From the NCBI RefSeq assembly GCF_044597725.1, contig NZ_CP139003.1, positions 434,001-498,000 on the forward strand: a DNA stretch of 64,000 nucleotides, given 5' to 3'. Positions within the stretch are counted from its first letter, which is position 1; every line of letters starts with the position of its first letter. This DNA comes from Bermanella sp044597725 (lineage in GTDB: Bacteria; Pseudomonadota; Gammaproteobacteria; Pseudomonadales; Oceanobacteraceae). Under the pieces are notes generated by a model, which worked only from the letters and a program-made list of their open reading frames with translations, searched no databases and was not told the DNA's origin. The translations under genes were made by a program, and so were the position numbers. Positions 53,854 to 62,552 of the stretch are shown in pieces.

Positions 53854-54993
53854 ATGAAGCTTAGACTTCACGTCATCAATGTTTTGTTTCCGCTAATTGC
53901 CCTAATTGTGCTTTATAGTCTTGAACTAGGGCCTTTGTTACTGCCGCAATACGTTATTTTAGGGTTAATTTTATTTACCATCGGGCGCGCGGTTTTGTTG
54001 CTGCATCAGCAAACGGTTTTTGCCATATTGCCTGTATGTTTGTTTACCCTGCCCCCCAGTTTGGGCATATCCCTCGATCTGACATTACCCTATGCCCAGC
54101 CGTTGCTAATGCTGTATTTGCTAGTTGTGAACCTGCAAGTAGGACAGCGCCCTTGGTTTGGTGCCATGCATGTGTTGAATGTCGGCTTGTTATTGCTCAT
54201 GGTATTGGCTGCCATGGGTCAGCTTGCTGCGCTTCCTATCGAACCTATATTGGCCGGCCCCTTCCCACCGCTTTGGGTTGGCCTGATATGCGTATTCCCT
54301 TTACTTTTGGTTTGGCGCTGGCAGCGCATGGGGCGAGCCGCTGCATTCTGGCCCTTGTTTGCCATGGTGCCGTTTGTGTACGAATGGGTATCGCGAGAGT
54401 ACTTATTTTTATGGATGGCACTGGCGTGTTTATGGTCGCTCACCTTAGAAAGCTACTTCATGGCATTTGTCGATGAGCTAACCGGTATTGCTGGGCGTCG
54501 TGCCATGGAATTTAAACTTAAAACCATGCCTAAACATTACTTTCTAGCCATGCTGGATGTAGACCACTTTAAAAAATTTAACGATACCCATGGCCATCAA
54601 GTCGGTGATGATGTGCTGCGCACAGTGGCAAAACTCATTGTAGGTACCCAAGGCGCTCGAGCGTATCGCTATGGTGGTGAAGAATTTGCGTTGATTTTTC
54701 CAGCCGGAGCAGCAGATGAAATCGCGGCAGCATTGGAAGAAACCCGCGAAACCATTGCTCAGTATCCGCTTTATCCCAAGAGCCAGCAGCGTGATAAACA
54801 AAAGCGAGGTAAAGGCAGTGAGCGTAAGCCATTGCATGTGACTGTGAGCTTTGGCTTGGCCCAGCAGCACAAAGGAGAGGCCTATCAAGATGTGATAAAA
54901 CGCGCTGACCTAGCACTCTACCAAGCAAAGAAAAAAGGTCGAAACCGAGTAGAAATGGCAAAGAAAGCGGCCAATAAAGGCGCATTTAGTTAG
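53854..54993 (+). CDS. Membrane diguanylate cyclase (GGDEF)
   Basis: 379 residues. Six or so N-terminal membrane helices (about 5-195) and a GGDEF domain (about 210-370) with active-site GGEEF at 274-278, MLDVDHFKKFNDTHGHQVGDD and VTVSFGLAQ. It should make c-di-GMP. The inhibitory RxxD site five residues before GGEEF is absent (sequence there is TQGARAYRY), and a basic, Q/K/R-rich insertion (QQRDKQKRGKGSERK, about 310-325) lies late in the domain. The sensed signal is presumably membrane-related. Stand-alone. Confidence 0.92.
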   Translation: MKLRLHVINVLFPLIALIVLYSLELGPLLLPQYVILGLILFTIGRAVLLLHQQTVFAILPVCLFTLPPSLGISLDLTLPYAQPLLMLYLLVVNLQVGQRPWFGAMHVLNVGLLLLMVLAAMGQLAALPIEPILAGPFPPLWVGLICVFPLLLVWRWQRMGRAAAFWPLFAMVPFVYEWVSREYLFLWMALACLWSLTLESYFMAFVDELTGIAGRRAMEFKLKTMPKHYFLAMLDVDHFKKFNDTHGHQVGDDVLRTVAKLIVGTQGARAYRYGGEEFALIFPAGAADEIAAALEETRETIAQYPLYPKSQQRDKQKRGKGSERKPLHVTVSFGLAQQHKGEAYQDVIKRADLALYQAKKKGRNRVEMAKKAANKGAFS

Positions 54994-55043
54994 CACCGCA
55001 TAAACCCACAGCAAAACTAGCGCGCCCTAACGGCAAGTTCGCA

Positions 55044-55074
55044 TTGATGAATGCCCGTTTCTTAGGGATAATAC
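55044..55074 (+). promoter_or_regulatory. Promoter candidate for the tkt-epd genes
   Basis: TTGATG at 55044-55049 and TAATAC at 55069-55074, spaced 19 bases; slightly long spacing. About 68 bases upstream of tkt. Confidence 0.35.
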
Positions 55075-55141
55075 GCCCCCTTTATTTCATGCCCTGCAGG
55101 TTTAGCCGCTTGCCACCAACGTTTTGACCAGGAGTCATTTC

Positions 55142-57133
55142 ATGACAGATCGTCGTCACCTCGCTAATGCCATTCGCGCACTCAGTATGGATGCCGTTCA
55201 AAAGGCAAAATCAGGTCACCCCGGTGCCCCCATGGGGATGGCAGACATCGCCGAAGTGCTTTGGAATGACCATTTACAACATAACCCATCTAACCCAGAT
55301 TGGTTCGATCGTGACCGCTTTGTTTTGTCCAATGGTCACGGTTCAATGCTTATCTACTCGCTGCTTCATTTAACTGGTTATGAACTAAGCCTCGACGATA
55401 TTAAACAATTCCGTCAAATGCACTCTAAAACCCCAGGGCACCCAGAATATGGTTATGCTCCAGGCATCGAAACAACCACAGGCCCGTTAGGTCAAGGTAT
55501 CGCTAACGGTGTGGGCATGGCACTGGCCGAAAAAATCTTGGCGGCACAGTTTAACCAGCCAGGTCATGAAATTGTAGATCACTACACCTATGTGTTTATG
55601 GGTGACGGTTGCATGATGGAAGGGGTGAGCCATGAATCGTGCTCTCTTGCTGGTACATTAGGGCTGGGCAAACTGGTTGCGTTTTACGATGACAACGGTA
55701 TTTCTATCGATGGCGAAGTGGAAGGCTGGTTTACAGACGACACTGTGAAGCGTTTTGAATCATACGGCTGGCATGTTATTCCTGCTGTGGATGGTCACGA
55801 TAGTGCTGCCATTGAAGCTGCGATTCAAGCAGCGAAAGCCGAAACCGATAAGCCAACCCTTATTTGTTGTAAAACCATTATTGGTTTTGGTTCGCCTAAC
55901 AAAGAAGGCAAAGAAGATTGTCACGGTGCACCATTAGGTGATGATGAAATCGTTGCCACCAAAGAACGCCTAGGTTGGAAATACGGTTCATTTGAAGTGC
56001 CTGAAGATGTTTATCAAGGTTGGGACGCTAAAGCCAAAGGCGCCAGTGCCGAACAAGCTTGGAATGAAAAGTTTGATGCTTACCAAGCTGCCTATCCAGA
56101 ATTAGCGGCTGAATTTACGCGTCGTATGAAAGGTGATTTGCCGGATAACTTTGAAGCAACTGCCAACGCGTTTATTGAAGAATGCCAGCAAAAAGGCGAG
56201 TCAATTGCTTCACGTAAAGCATCACAAAATAGCATTAAAGCCTTGGCCCCGGTATTACCTGAAATTCTAGGTGGCTCTGCCGACCTAGCGGGTTCTAACC
56301 TCACGCTTTGGCCTGAAGCCAAAGGTGTCGAAGCAAAAGATGCAAACGGTAATTACGTATTCTATGGTGTGCGCGAGTTTGGCATGAGCGCCATCATGAA
56401 CGGCATTGCATTACATAAAGGCTTTGTTGCCTATGGCGCAACCTTCTTGATGTTTATGGAATACGCCCGCAATGCGGTTCGCATGGCGGCGCTAATGAAG
56501 CAACGTGCCATCCATGTTTATACCCACGACTCTATCGGTCTAGGTGAAGATGGCCCAACGCACCAGCCAGTGGAACAGCTTACTAACCTGCGTACAACGC
56601 CAAATTTAAATACATGGCGTCCATGTGACTCAGTTGAAACAGCCGTGGCGTGGAAGTCAGCCATTGTTCGTCAAGATGGCCCCACCGCTATGATTTACTC
56701 TCGCCAAGGCTTGCCTCATCAAGATCGCACTGGTGGTCAAATAGACGCTATTGCAAAAGGCGCTTATGTATTAAAAGACAGTGCTGATGCCAAAGCCATT
56801 TTAATTGCAACTGGTTCAGAAGTGGGCTTAGCCATGGACGCCGCCGCGGCCCTAGAAGCAAAAGGCACGGCTGTTCGCGTTGTTTCTATGCCGTGTGCCG
56901 AAATATTTATGCAGCAAGACACGGCTTATATCGAATCGGTATTGCCGGCTAATATTACAGCGCGCGTTGCAGTAGAAGCGGGTCATAAAGACTACTGGTA
57001 TAAATTTGTTGGCTTACAAGGCAAAGTTGTGGGTATGGAAACCTTTGGTGAATCTGCCCCTATTGCCGATCTAATGCAGCACTTTGGCTTTACTGTCGAA
57101 AACGTTGTAAATGCGGTTGAAAGCACGCTTTAA
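55142..57133 (+). CDS. tkt: Transketolase
   Basis: 663 residues from the ATG at 55142 after AGGAG; an upstream in-frame start at 55124 adds residues outside the family. The thiamine diphosphate motif runs from GDGCMMEG to DDNGISIDG; substrate and catalytic residues include the N-terminal SGHPGAPMG and EYARNAVRMAALM... DSIGLGEDGPTHQP. It exchanges two-carbon units in the pentose phosphate and Calvin pathways. First gene of tkt-epd-pgk-fba. Confidence 0.97.
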   Translation: MTDRRHLANAIRALSMDAVQKAKSGHPGAPMGMADIAEVLWNDHLQHNPSNPDWFDRDRFVLSNGHGSMLIYSLLHLTGYELSLDDIKQFRQMHSKTPGHPEYGYAPGIETTTGPLGQGIANGVGMALAEKILAAQFNQPGHEIVDHYTYVFMGDGCMMEGVSHESCSLAGTLGLGKLVAFYDDNGISIDGEVEGWFTDDTVKRFESYGWHVIPAVDGHDSAAIEAAIQAAKAETDKPTLICCKTIIGFGSPNKEGKEDCHGAPLGDDEIVATKERLGWKYGSFEVPEDVYQGWDAKAKGASAEQAWNEKFDAYQAAYPELAAEFTRRMKGDLPDNFEATANAFIEECQQKGESIASRKASQNSIKALAPVLPEILGGSADLAGSNLTLWPEAKGVEAKDANGNYVFYGVREFGMSAIMNGIALHKGFVAYGATFLMFMEYARNAVRMAALMKQRAIHVYTHDSIGLGEDGPTHQPVEQLTNLRTTPNLNTWRPCDSVETAVAWKSAIVRQDGPTAMIYSRQGLPHQDRTGGQIDAIAKGAYVLKDSADAKAILIATGSEVGLAMDAAAALEAKGTAVRVVSMPCAEIFMQQDTAYIESVLPANITARVAVEAGHKDYWYKFVGLQGKVVGMETFGESAPIADLMQHFGFTVENVVNAVESTL

Positions 57134-57176
57134 TGGCGTGCTTACCACGAAACCAGCGAGCTAACCGAACGGTATT

Positions 57177-58202
57177 ATGGCACTGAATATTGCAATTAAT
57201 GGATTTGGGCGAATAGGGCGCTGTGTGTTACGTGGCATCTATGAGCGCAATCTGCAGAATGACGTGAACATAGTTGCCATTAACGAGTTGGCCGACTGTG
57301 AGACCATGAGTTATATGCTTCGCTACGATAGTACTCATGGTCGCTTTCCTCATCATGTAAAGCTAGAAAACGATTCCCTTTATATAGATGATCGCTCGCA
57401 GCCCATAAAAATATTACATCATAAGCACATTGCAGATTTACCGTGGAAAGATTTGGGTGTGGATGTTGTTTTAGATTGTACTGGCAAATTTAAAAGTCAC
57501 GAACAGCTGAGCGCACACCTTAAACAAGGTGCAAAAAAAGTGCTGCTTAGCCAGCCCGGTGATAGTGATGTTGATTACACCTTGATAGCGGGTGTTAACG
57601 AAGCTGGCTTAGCATCACAGCATAAAATTGTATCTGTGGGTTCGTGCTCAACCAATTGTGTTTTACCCATCATGAAAATCATTGATGAGTTATTTCATAT
57701 TGAATCGGGCATGAGTACAACTATTCACAGTGCCATGAATGACCAACCTGTGATTGACGCATACTCAAAAGATTTACGCCGTACTCGCGCAGCCGTGACC
57801 AGTATCATTCCTATCGACACAGCTTTACCTAAAGGTATAGCGCGTATTATGCCCCATTTAGAGGGTCGAATAGAAAGCCTGCACATGCGAGTACCTACGC
57901 TGAACGTATCAGCAATGGATTTAACCTTGCAGTTAAAACAATACTGCTCGGTAGAACAAATTAACACATTGTTAAAAACCAAAAGTGAACAAGACCTAAA
58001 GTACATTATTGGTTATAGCGATGAACCCCATGCCTCGGTGGATTTTAATCATGACGCTCATAGCGGCGTTGTCGACGGCACACAAACGCGAGTGAGTGGC
58101 CAGCATTTGTTAAAACTATTAATTTGGTTTGATAACGAATGGGGTTTTGCAAATCGAATGGTTGATGTATTAGCGCATCAACAATTTAAACACAATATTT
58201 AG
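57177..58202 (+). CDS. epd: Erythrose-4-phosphate dehydrogenase (GAPDH family)
   Basis: 341 residues. NAD-binding INGFGRIGRCVLRGIYE; catalytic Cys in VGSCSTNCVLPIM; IHSAMNDQPVIDAY and DLRRTRAAVTSIIP favour Epd over glycolytic GAPDH, as does its place between tkt and pgk. Epd supplies 4-phosphoerythronate for vitamin B6. A GAPDH role cannot be excluded from sequence alone, as no other gap gene is in the window. Confidence 0.85.
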   Translation: MALNIAINGFGRIGRCVLRGIYERNLQNDVNIVAINELADCETMSYMLRYDSTHGRFPHHVKLENDSLYIDDRSQPIKILHHKHIADLPWKDLGVDVVLDCTGKFKSHEQLSAHLKQGAKKVLLSQPGDSDVDYTLIAGVNEAGLASQHKIVSVGSCSTNCVLPIMKIIDELFHIESGMSTTIHSAMNDQPVIDAYSKDLRRTRAAVTSIIPIDTALPKGIARIMPHLEGRIESLHMRVPTLNVSAMDLTLQLKQYCSVEQINTLLKTKSEQDLKYIIGYSDEPHASVDFNHDAHSGVVDGTQTRVSGQHLLKLLIWFDNEWGFANRMVDVLAHQQFKHNI

Positions 58203-58343
58203 TACGTTTTTTCGTGCTTGATAAATGATGATTTAGTTTCAAATCATATAATTGCAATATTTAAGAAACATTAGATTTTTACTAAAAGTTATTATCAAAA
58301 ATTATTAATTAATATATTAAAGTTTTAAAGCGTTACCGAGGAA

Positions 58344-58430
58344 GTTAGGGCGCGGCAAAAAAATAATTTGAGCGAGGCGCATAGCAGCGCTATGTAACGA
58401 GTTTAAATTAATTTTTAACAAAGCCATAAC
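58344..58430. repeat. Long imperfect palindrome before pgk
   Basis: Two ~42-base arms (58344-58385 and 58389-58430) separated by AGC. The inner six bases (CATAGC/GCTATG) and the AT-rich middle pair well; other positions are mismatches or G-U pairs. It lies 34 bases upstream of the pgk start in a 262-base AT-rich interval with no gene. It could act as a transcript processing or stabilising structure, or be a dispersed repeat unit. Confidence 0.6.
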
Positions 58431-58464
58431 GACATAGGTAGCTTTAATAGGCTGAGGAGATACC

Positions 58465-59625
58465 ATGACAGTACTACGCATGACCGATCAAAATCTAAAG
58501 GGAAAACGTGTACTCATTCGCGAAGACCTTAATGTACCCATTAAAAATGGCAAAGTAGCATCGGATGCCCGTTTACGTGCTTCTATGCCTACTATCAAAC
58601 ATGCTCTTGAAGCCGGTGCTAAAGTTATTGTCATGTCTCACTTAGGACGCCCAACCGAAGGTGAATACAGTGATGAGTTCTCTATGCAGCCTGTTGCCGA
58701 TTATTTGGCCGATGCCCTAGGCAAAAATGTACCTGTGATTAAAGATTTTCATAACGGTGTTGATGTTGCTGAAGGTGAATTAGTGCTGTTAGAAAACGTT
58801 CGCTTCAACAAGGGCGAAAAGAAAGACGAAGATGACCTAGCAAAAGCCTATGCGGCTTTGTGTGACGTGTTTGTTATGGATGCGTTTGGTACAGCCCACC
58901 GTGCCCAAGCATCAACACACGGCGTTGCTAAGTTTGCACCGGTTGCCTGTGCTGGTCCATTATTGGCAGCAGAGCTTGATGCTTTGGGTAAAGCGTTAGA
59001 TAAACCTGAGCGTCCATTAGTTGCTATTGTCGGTGGTTCAAAGGTATCAACTAAGCTGGAAGTGCTGGAAAGCTTATCTGACATTTGTGATCAGATTATT
59101 GTGGGCGGTGGTATTGCCAATACCTTCCTAGCGGCAGCGGGTCACCCTGTGGGTAAGTCCTTATGCGAACACGATTTAATTCCCAATGCAAAAGCGCTTA
59201 TGGAAAAAGTGTCTATTCCAGTACCCTCCGACGTTGTGTGTGGTAAAGAATTTTCAGAAAGCGCCGAGGCGACGTTAAAGTCAGTAGCGGATGTAGCTGA
59301 AGACGATATGATTTTTGATATTGGTCCCGATTCAGCAAAAGCGCTTGCTGCGCAATTAAAACAAGCTAAAACCATTATTTGGAATGGCCCTGTGGGTGTA
59401 TTCGAGTTTGACCAGTTTGGTGATGGCACTAAAGCGTTATCGTTGGCCATTGCCGAAAGCGACGGTTTTTCCATAGCGGGTGGTGGTGATACCTTAGCGG
59501 CTGTGGATAAATATGATATTGCTGATAAAGTATCGTATATCTCCACTGGTGGCGGCGCATTCTTAGAGTTTGTGGAAGGTAAGGTGCTGCCTGCGGTTGC
59601 TGTCTTAGAAGAGCGCGCCAAATAG
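58465..59625 (+). CDS. pgk: Phosphoglycerate kinase
   Basis: 386 residues, typical bacterial size. RVLIREDLNVPIKNGKV, MSHLGRPTEGE, ENVRFNKGEKKDEDDLAK and the nucleotide-site GGDTLAAVDKY are all intact. Preceded by GAGGAGA. Third member of the cluster, separated from epd by a structured intergenic region. Confidence 0.97.
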   Translation: MTVLRMTDQNLKGKRVLIREDLNVPIKNGKVASDARLRASMPTIKHALEAGAKVIVMSHLGRPTEGEYSDEFSMQPVADYLADALGKNVPVIKDFHNGVDVAEGELVLLENVRFNKGEKKDEDDLAKAYAALCDVFVMDAFGTAHRAQASTHGVAKFAPVACAGPLLAAELDALGKALDKPERPLVAIVGGSKVSTKLEVLESLSDICDQIIVGGGIANTFLAAAGHPVGKSLCEHDLIPNAKALMEKVSIPVPSDVVCGKEFSESAEATLKSVADVAEDDMIFDIGPDSAKALAAQLKQAKTIIWNGPVGVFEFDQFGDGTKALSLAIAESDGFSIAGGGDTLAAVDKYDIADKVSYISTGGGAFLEFVEGKVLPAVAVLEERAK

Positions 59626-59668
59626 GTTTTTGCCTTGCTAGAGTATCACTCATAACGCTTTAAAGAGT

Positions 59669-59684
59669 TTAGATACATATCTAA
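59669..59684. promoter_or_regulatory. Operator-like palindrome upstream of fba
   Basis: TTAGATA-CA-TATCTAA, perfect 7-bp arms, 126 bases upstream of fba in the pgk-fba gap. A TACAAT/TATAGAT -10-like stretch follows at about 59710-59720. The binding protein, if any, is unknown. Confidence 0.35.
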
Positions 59685-59809
59685 CTGGCTCTGAGTGACT
59701 AAATATATACAATATAGATACGGTTTTTATTAAAAATCGCTTAGTGGAAAACCTATACGTTTTTGTGTTTTTCATTAAGCATTAACAGATTCAAAGAGAG
59801 GAATGCACT

Positions 59810-60874
59810 ATGGCACTTATTTCCATGCGCCAAATGCTGGATCACGCCGCCGAATACGGATATGGCGTGCCTGCGTACAATGTTAACAACTTAGAGCAAA
59901 TGCGTGCCATTATGATGGCTGCGGATCAAACCGATTCGCCCGTTATCGTGCAAGCATCTGCGGGCGCACGTAAATATGCCGGTGCGCCATTCTTGCGCCA
60001 CTTGATTTTAGCGGCGGTAGAAGAGTTTCCTCATATTCCGGTTGTTATGCACCAAGACCACGGTACATCTCCTTCAGTTTGTCAGCGTTCTATCCAGTTG
60101 GGCTTTAGTTCAGTGATGATGGATGGTTCTTTAGGTGAAGACGGTAAAACCCCAACCGATTACGATTACAATGTTGCGGTTACCAAGCGTACTGTAGAGA
60201 TGGCCCACGCTTGTGGTGTATCTGTTGAAGGTGAATTAGGTTGCCTGGGTTCACTAGAAACAGGTGAAGCCGGTGAAGAAGATGGCATTGGTGCCGCAGG
60301 TAAGCTTACTCACGATCAAATGCTTACCGACCCAGAAGAAGCCGCCGACTTTGTTAAACAAACCGGTGTTGATGCTTTGGCCATTGCGTGTGGTACTTCG
60401 CACGGTGCGTATAAATTTACCCGTCCACCAACGGGCGATATTCTTGCCATTGATCGCATCAAAGAAATTCATGCCCGTATTCCTGATACTCACCTCGTCA
60501 TGCACGGCTCTTCATCGGTTCCTCAAGAGTGGCTGGCTATTATCAATGAGCACGGCGGCAATATTCCTGAAACCTATGGTGTGCCGGTTGAGCAAATTGT
60601 TGAAGGTATTAAATATGGTGTGCGTAAGGTTAATATCGACACCGATTTACGTCTTGCTTCTACGGGTGCAGTACGTCGTTTCCTAGCTGAAAACCCAGCA
60701 GAGTTCGATCCGCGTAAATACTTGAAAGCATCTATTGAAGCCATGCGTGATATTTGTATCGCTCGCTATGAAGCCTTCGGTGCTGCTGGTAACGCATCTA
60801 AGATCAAACCTATTTCTCTAGAAGAAATGTTTGTTAAATACGAAGCGGGCCAGCTTGACCCAAAAGTTAAGTAA
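59810..60874 (+). CDS. fba: Class II fructose-bisphosphate aldolase (Calvin-cycle subtype)
   Basis: 354 residues. Zinc ligands in MHQDHGTS, the GELGCLGSLETGEAG loop, and GTSHGAYKF / VMHGSSSVPQEW phosphate and zinc site. The subtype is the one often called CbbA and is common in gammaproteobacteria lacking a Calvin cycle. Cleaves fructose 1,6-bisphosphate. RBS AGAGAGG. Last gene of the cluster, with a terminator 25 bases later. Confidence 0.96.
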   Translation: MALISMRQMLDHAAEYGYGVPAYNVNNLEQMRAIMMAADQTDSPVIVQASAGARKYAGAPFLRHLILAAVEEFPHIPVVMHQDHGTSPSVCQRSIQLGFSSVMMDGSLGEDGKTPTDYDYNVAVTKRTVEMAHACGVSVEGELGCLGSLETGEAGEEDGIGAAGKLTHDQMLTDPEEAADFVKQTGVDALAIACGTSHGAYKFTRPPTGDILAIDRIKEIHARIPDTHLVMHGSSSVPQEWLAIINEHGGNIPETYGVPVEQIVEGIKYGVRKVNIDTDLRLASTGAVRRFLAENPAEFDPRKYLKASIEAMRDICIARYEAFGAAGNASKIKPISLEEMFVKYEAGQLDPKVK

Positions 60875-60898
60875 TAACGCCATTTGTATTTAGTCTAG

Positions 60899-60936
60899 AA
60901 AAGCGCCTGTGGGTATGATCCTATAGGCGCTTTTTT
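60899..60936 (+). terminator. Intrinsic terminator after fba
   Basis: 10-bp stem AAAAGCGCCT/AGGCGCTTTT with further pairing in the loop (GG...CC), followed by six T. Confidence 0.92.
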
Positions 60937-60962
60937 AATACTTTATAAATGAAGAGGTGTGT

Positions 60963-61397
60963 ATGTGGCAGTATGCAAATCCATTTACCATGGACATTGT
61001 CGTCAGTGCGGATGATACCGATCGCCTCGGCCATACCAATAATCAGGTGTACATTAAATGGATGGAAGAAATCAGCTGGCGTCATATCGAGCAGCATGGC
61101 CTTACTTGGGATAAGCAAACACAAGAAAACCGAGCCATGGCCATTCATCGCACCGATATAGAATACCTGCAAGCCAGCTATGAAGGTGATGCACTGGTCA
61201 TGGCTACTTGGATTACCTCGTGTGAACGACAACTGACTACCAGCAGGCATTTTCAGTGTGTGCGACCAGCCGATGGTAAAACCATTATCCAAGCCAATAG
61301 CCACTACGTTAGTATTGATTTAAAAACCGGCAAACCCGCACGTATGCCTAAATGGTATCAGCAAACCTTACAGCAACTGGCTATAGAAACTCAGTAA
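60963..61397 (+). CDS. 4HBT-type acyl-CoA thioesterase
   Basis: 144 residues from the ATG at 60963 (AGAGG five bases upstream); an in-frame GTG at 60957 is less well placed. Hotdog-fold motif DTDRLGHTNNQVYIKWMEE with the catalytic Asp, then IEYLQASYEGDAL and RHFQCVRPADGKTI. Substrate unknown. Confidence 0.85.
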   Translation: MWQYANPFTMDIVVSADDTDRLGHTNNQVYIKWMEEISWRHIEQHGLTWDKQTQENRAMAIHRTDIEYLQASYEGDALVMATWITSCERQLTTSRHFQCVRPADGKTIIQANSHYVSIDLKTGKPARMPKWYQQTLQQLAIETQ

Positions 61398-61471
61398 TTC
61401 ACATCATTGTCATCAATGTTTCACTATACTGGTTAAATTAATACACGTTTTTGTAAAAGGCTTTTGTTCCC

Positions 61472-62476
61472 ATGAAATGGCACCCAGAGACTGTGCAGCA
61501 GCAGGTTCAACCACTCTCGTTTGATACAGTCGATGAAGCTTTTGCCCCTGAGCTGGACGCCTATAACGAATATTATGGTTTAGATTTTGAGAAAAGCGTT
61601 GAAGGTGTTAGTCACAATATTGGTTACTTTGAAGCAGACGAATTCCGTATTGTCGCCCATGTGTTCTGTCTTCAAGATGCTAAGGGAACGGCCTTTATTC
61701 AACACGGTTATTATGATCATGTTGGCCTCTACAACCACCTTATAAAACATTGCCTTGAGCAAGGTTACAATGTATTCGCTTATGATTTACCGGGTCATGG
61801 TTTATCCACAGGCGATCGTGCATCTATTACTAGTTTTAAGCAATATGATGCGGTTTTTAGTGACGCCTTAGAAAAACTGCAGACGCATATGCCCGGGCCC
61901 ATTGTGGTATTAGGACAAAGCACTGGCGGCGCAGTTATTATCAATTATTTGCTTTCTAGGCAAATCAATCGCCACGATTCTCCATTTGCCCAAATATATC
62001 TTATTGCACCTTTGGTTCGTCCTGTGGCATGGCGCCGTAATTTGGCGCTGTACTATTCGGTACGACCATTTATAAAGCAACTCAAACGCACCTTTGCACA
62101 AAACTCTCACAATACTGAGTTTTTAAACTTCTTAAGCCACGATGACCCATTACAACCGCTATTCTTAAAAACCAAATGGGTAGGTGCGCTGCGAAAATGG
62201 ATTCGTTATATAGAGTCTGTTCAGCCTATCGATGTTGATATTAAGGTTATTCAAGGAACAGAAGATGGTACGGTGGATTACCGTCATAATATGAAGATCC
62301 TCGAACAGAAGTTTGTCGGCTTTGATGTTCACTTTATCGAGCAAGGTCGCCATCAGTTAGTGAATGAAGAGCCGCAAAAATTGGCACAGCTGTTTGCAGC
62401 CATGTCTCCTTTAGTCTCGACCAAAGCTGCCCCTGTGGAAAAACCAGCAAAAACTTTGTCTGTGAACAAAGCTTGA
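61472..62476 (+). CDS. Alpha/beta hydrolase (monoacylglycerol lipase-like)
   Basis: 334 residues. Nucleophile Ser in GQSTGGAV, oxyanion loop FIQHGYYDHVGLYNHL, Asp in IQGTEDGTVDYRHN and His in GRHQLVNE form the triad. Family members hydrolyse lysophospholipids or monoacylglycerols. No signal peptide, so cytoplasmic. Independent of neighbours. Confidence 0.82.
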   Translation: MKWHPETVQQQVQPLSFDTVDEAFAPELDAYNEYYGLDFEKSVEGVSHNIGYFEADEFRIVAHVFCLQDAKGTAFIQHGYYDHVGLYNHLIKHCLEQGYNVFAYDLPGHGLSTGDRASITSFKQYDAVFSDALEKLQTHMPGPIVVLGQSTGGAVIINYLLSRQINRHDSPFAQIYLIAPLVRPVAWRRNLALYYSVRPFIKQLKRTFAQNSHNTEFLNFLSHDDPLQPLFLKTKWVGALRKWIRYIESVQPIDVDIKVIQGTEDGTVDYRHNMKILEQKFVGFDVHFIEQGRHQLVNEEPQKLAQLFAAMSPLVSTKAAPVEKPAKTLSVNKA

Positions 62477-62552
62477 ATATGGCAGCGGTTTGCTTTTCCC
62501 GCTAAACTGCAGGGTCATAATAATAATTTGATCATTCACGGAGCGAGACGCC

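Noticed and set aside
55075..55141. Riboswitch upstream of tkt
   Set aside because: No conserved aptamer pattern seen; only a short leader.
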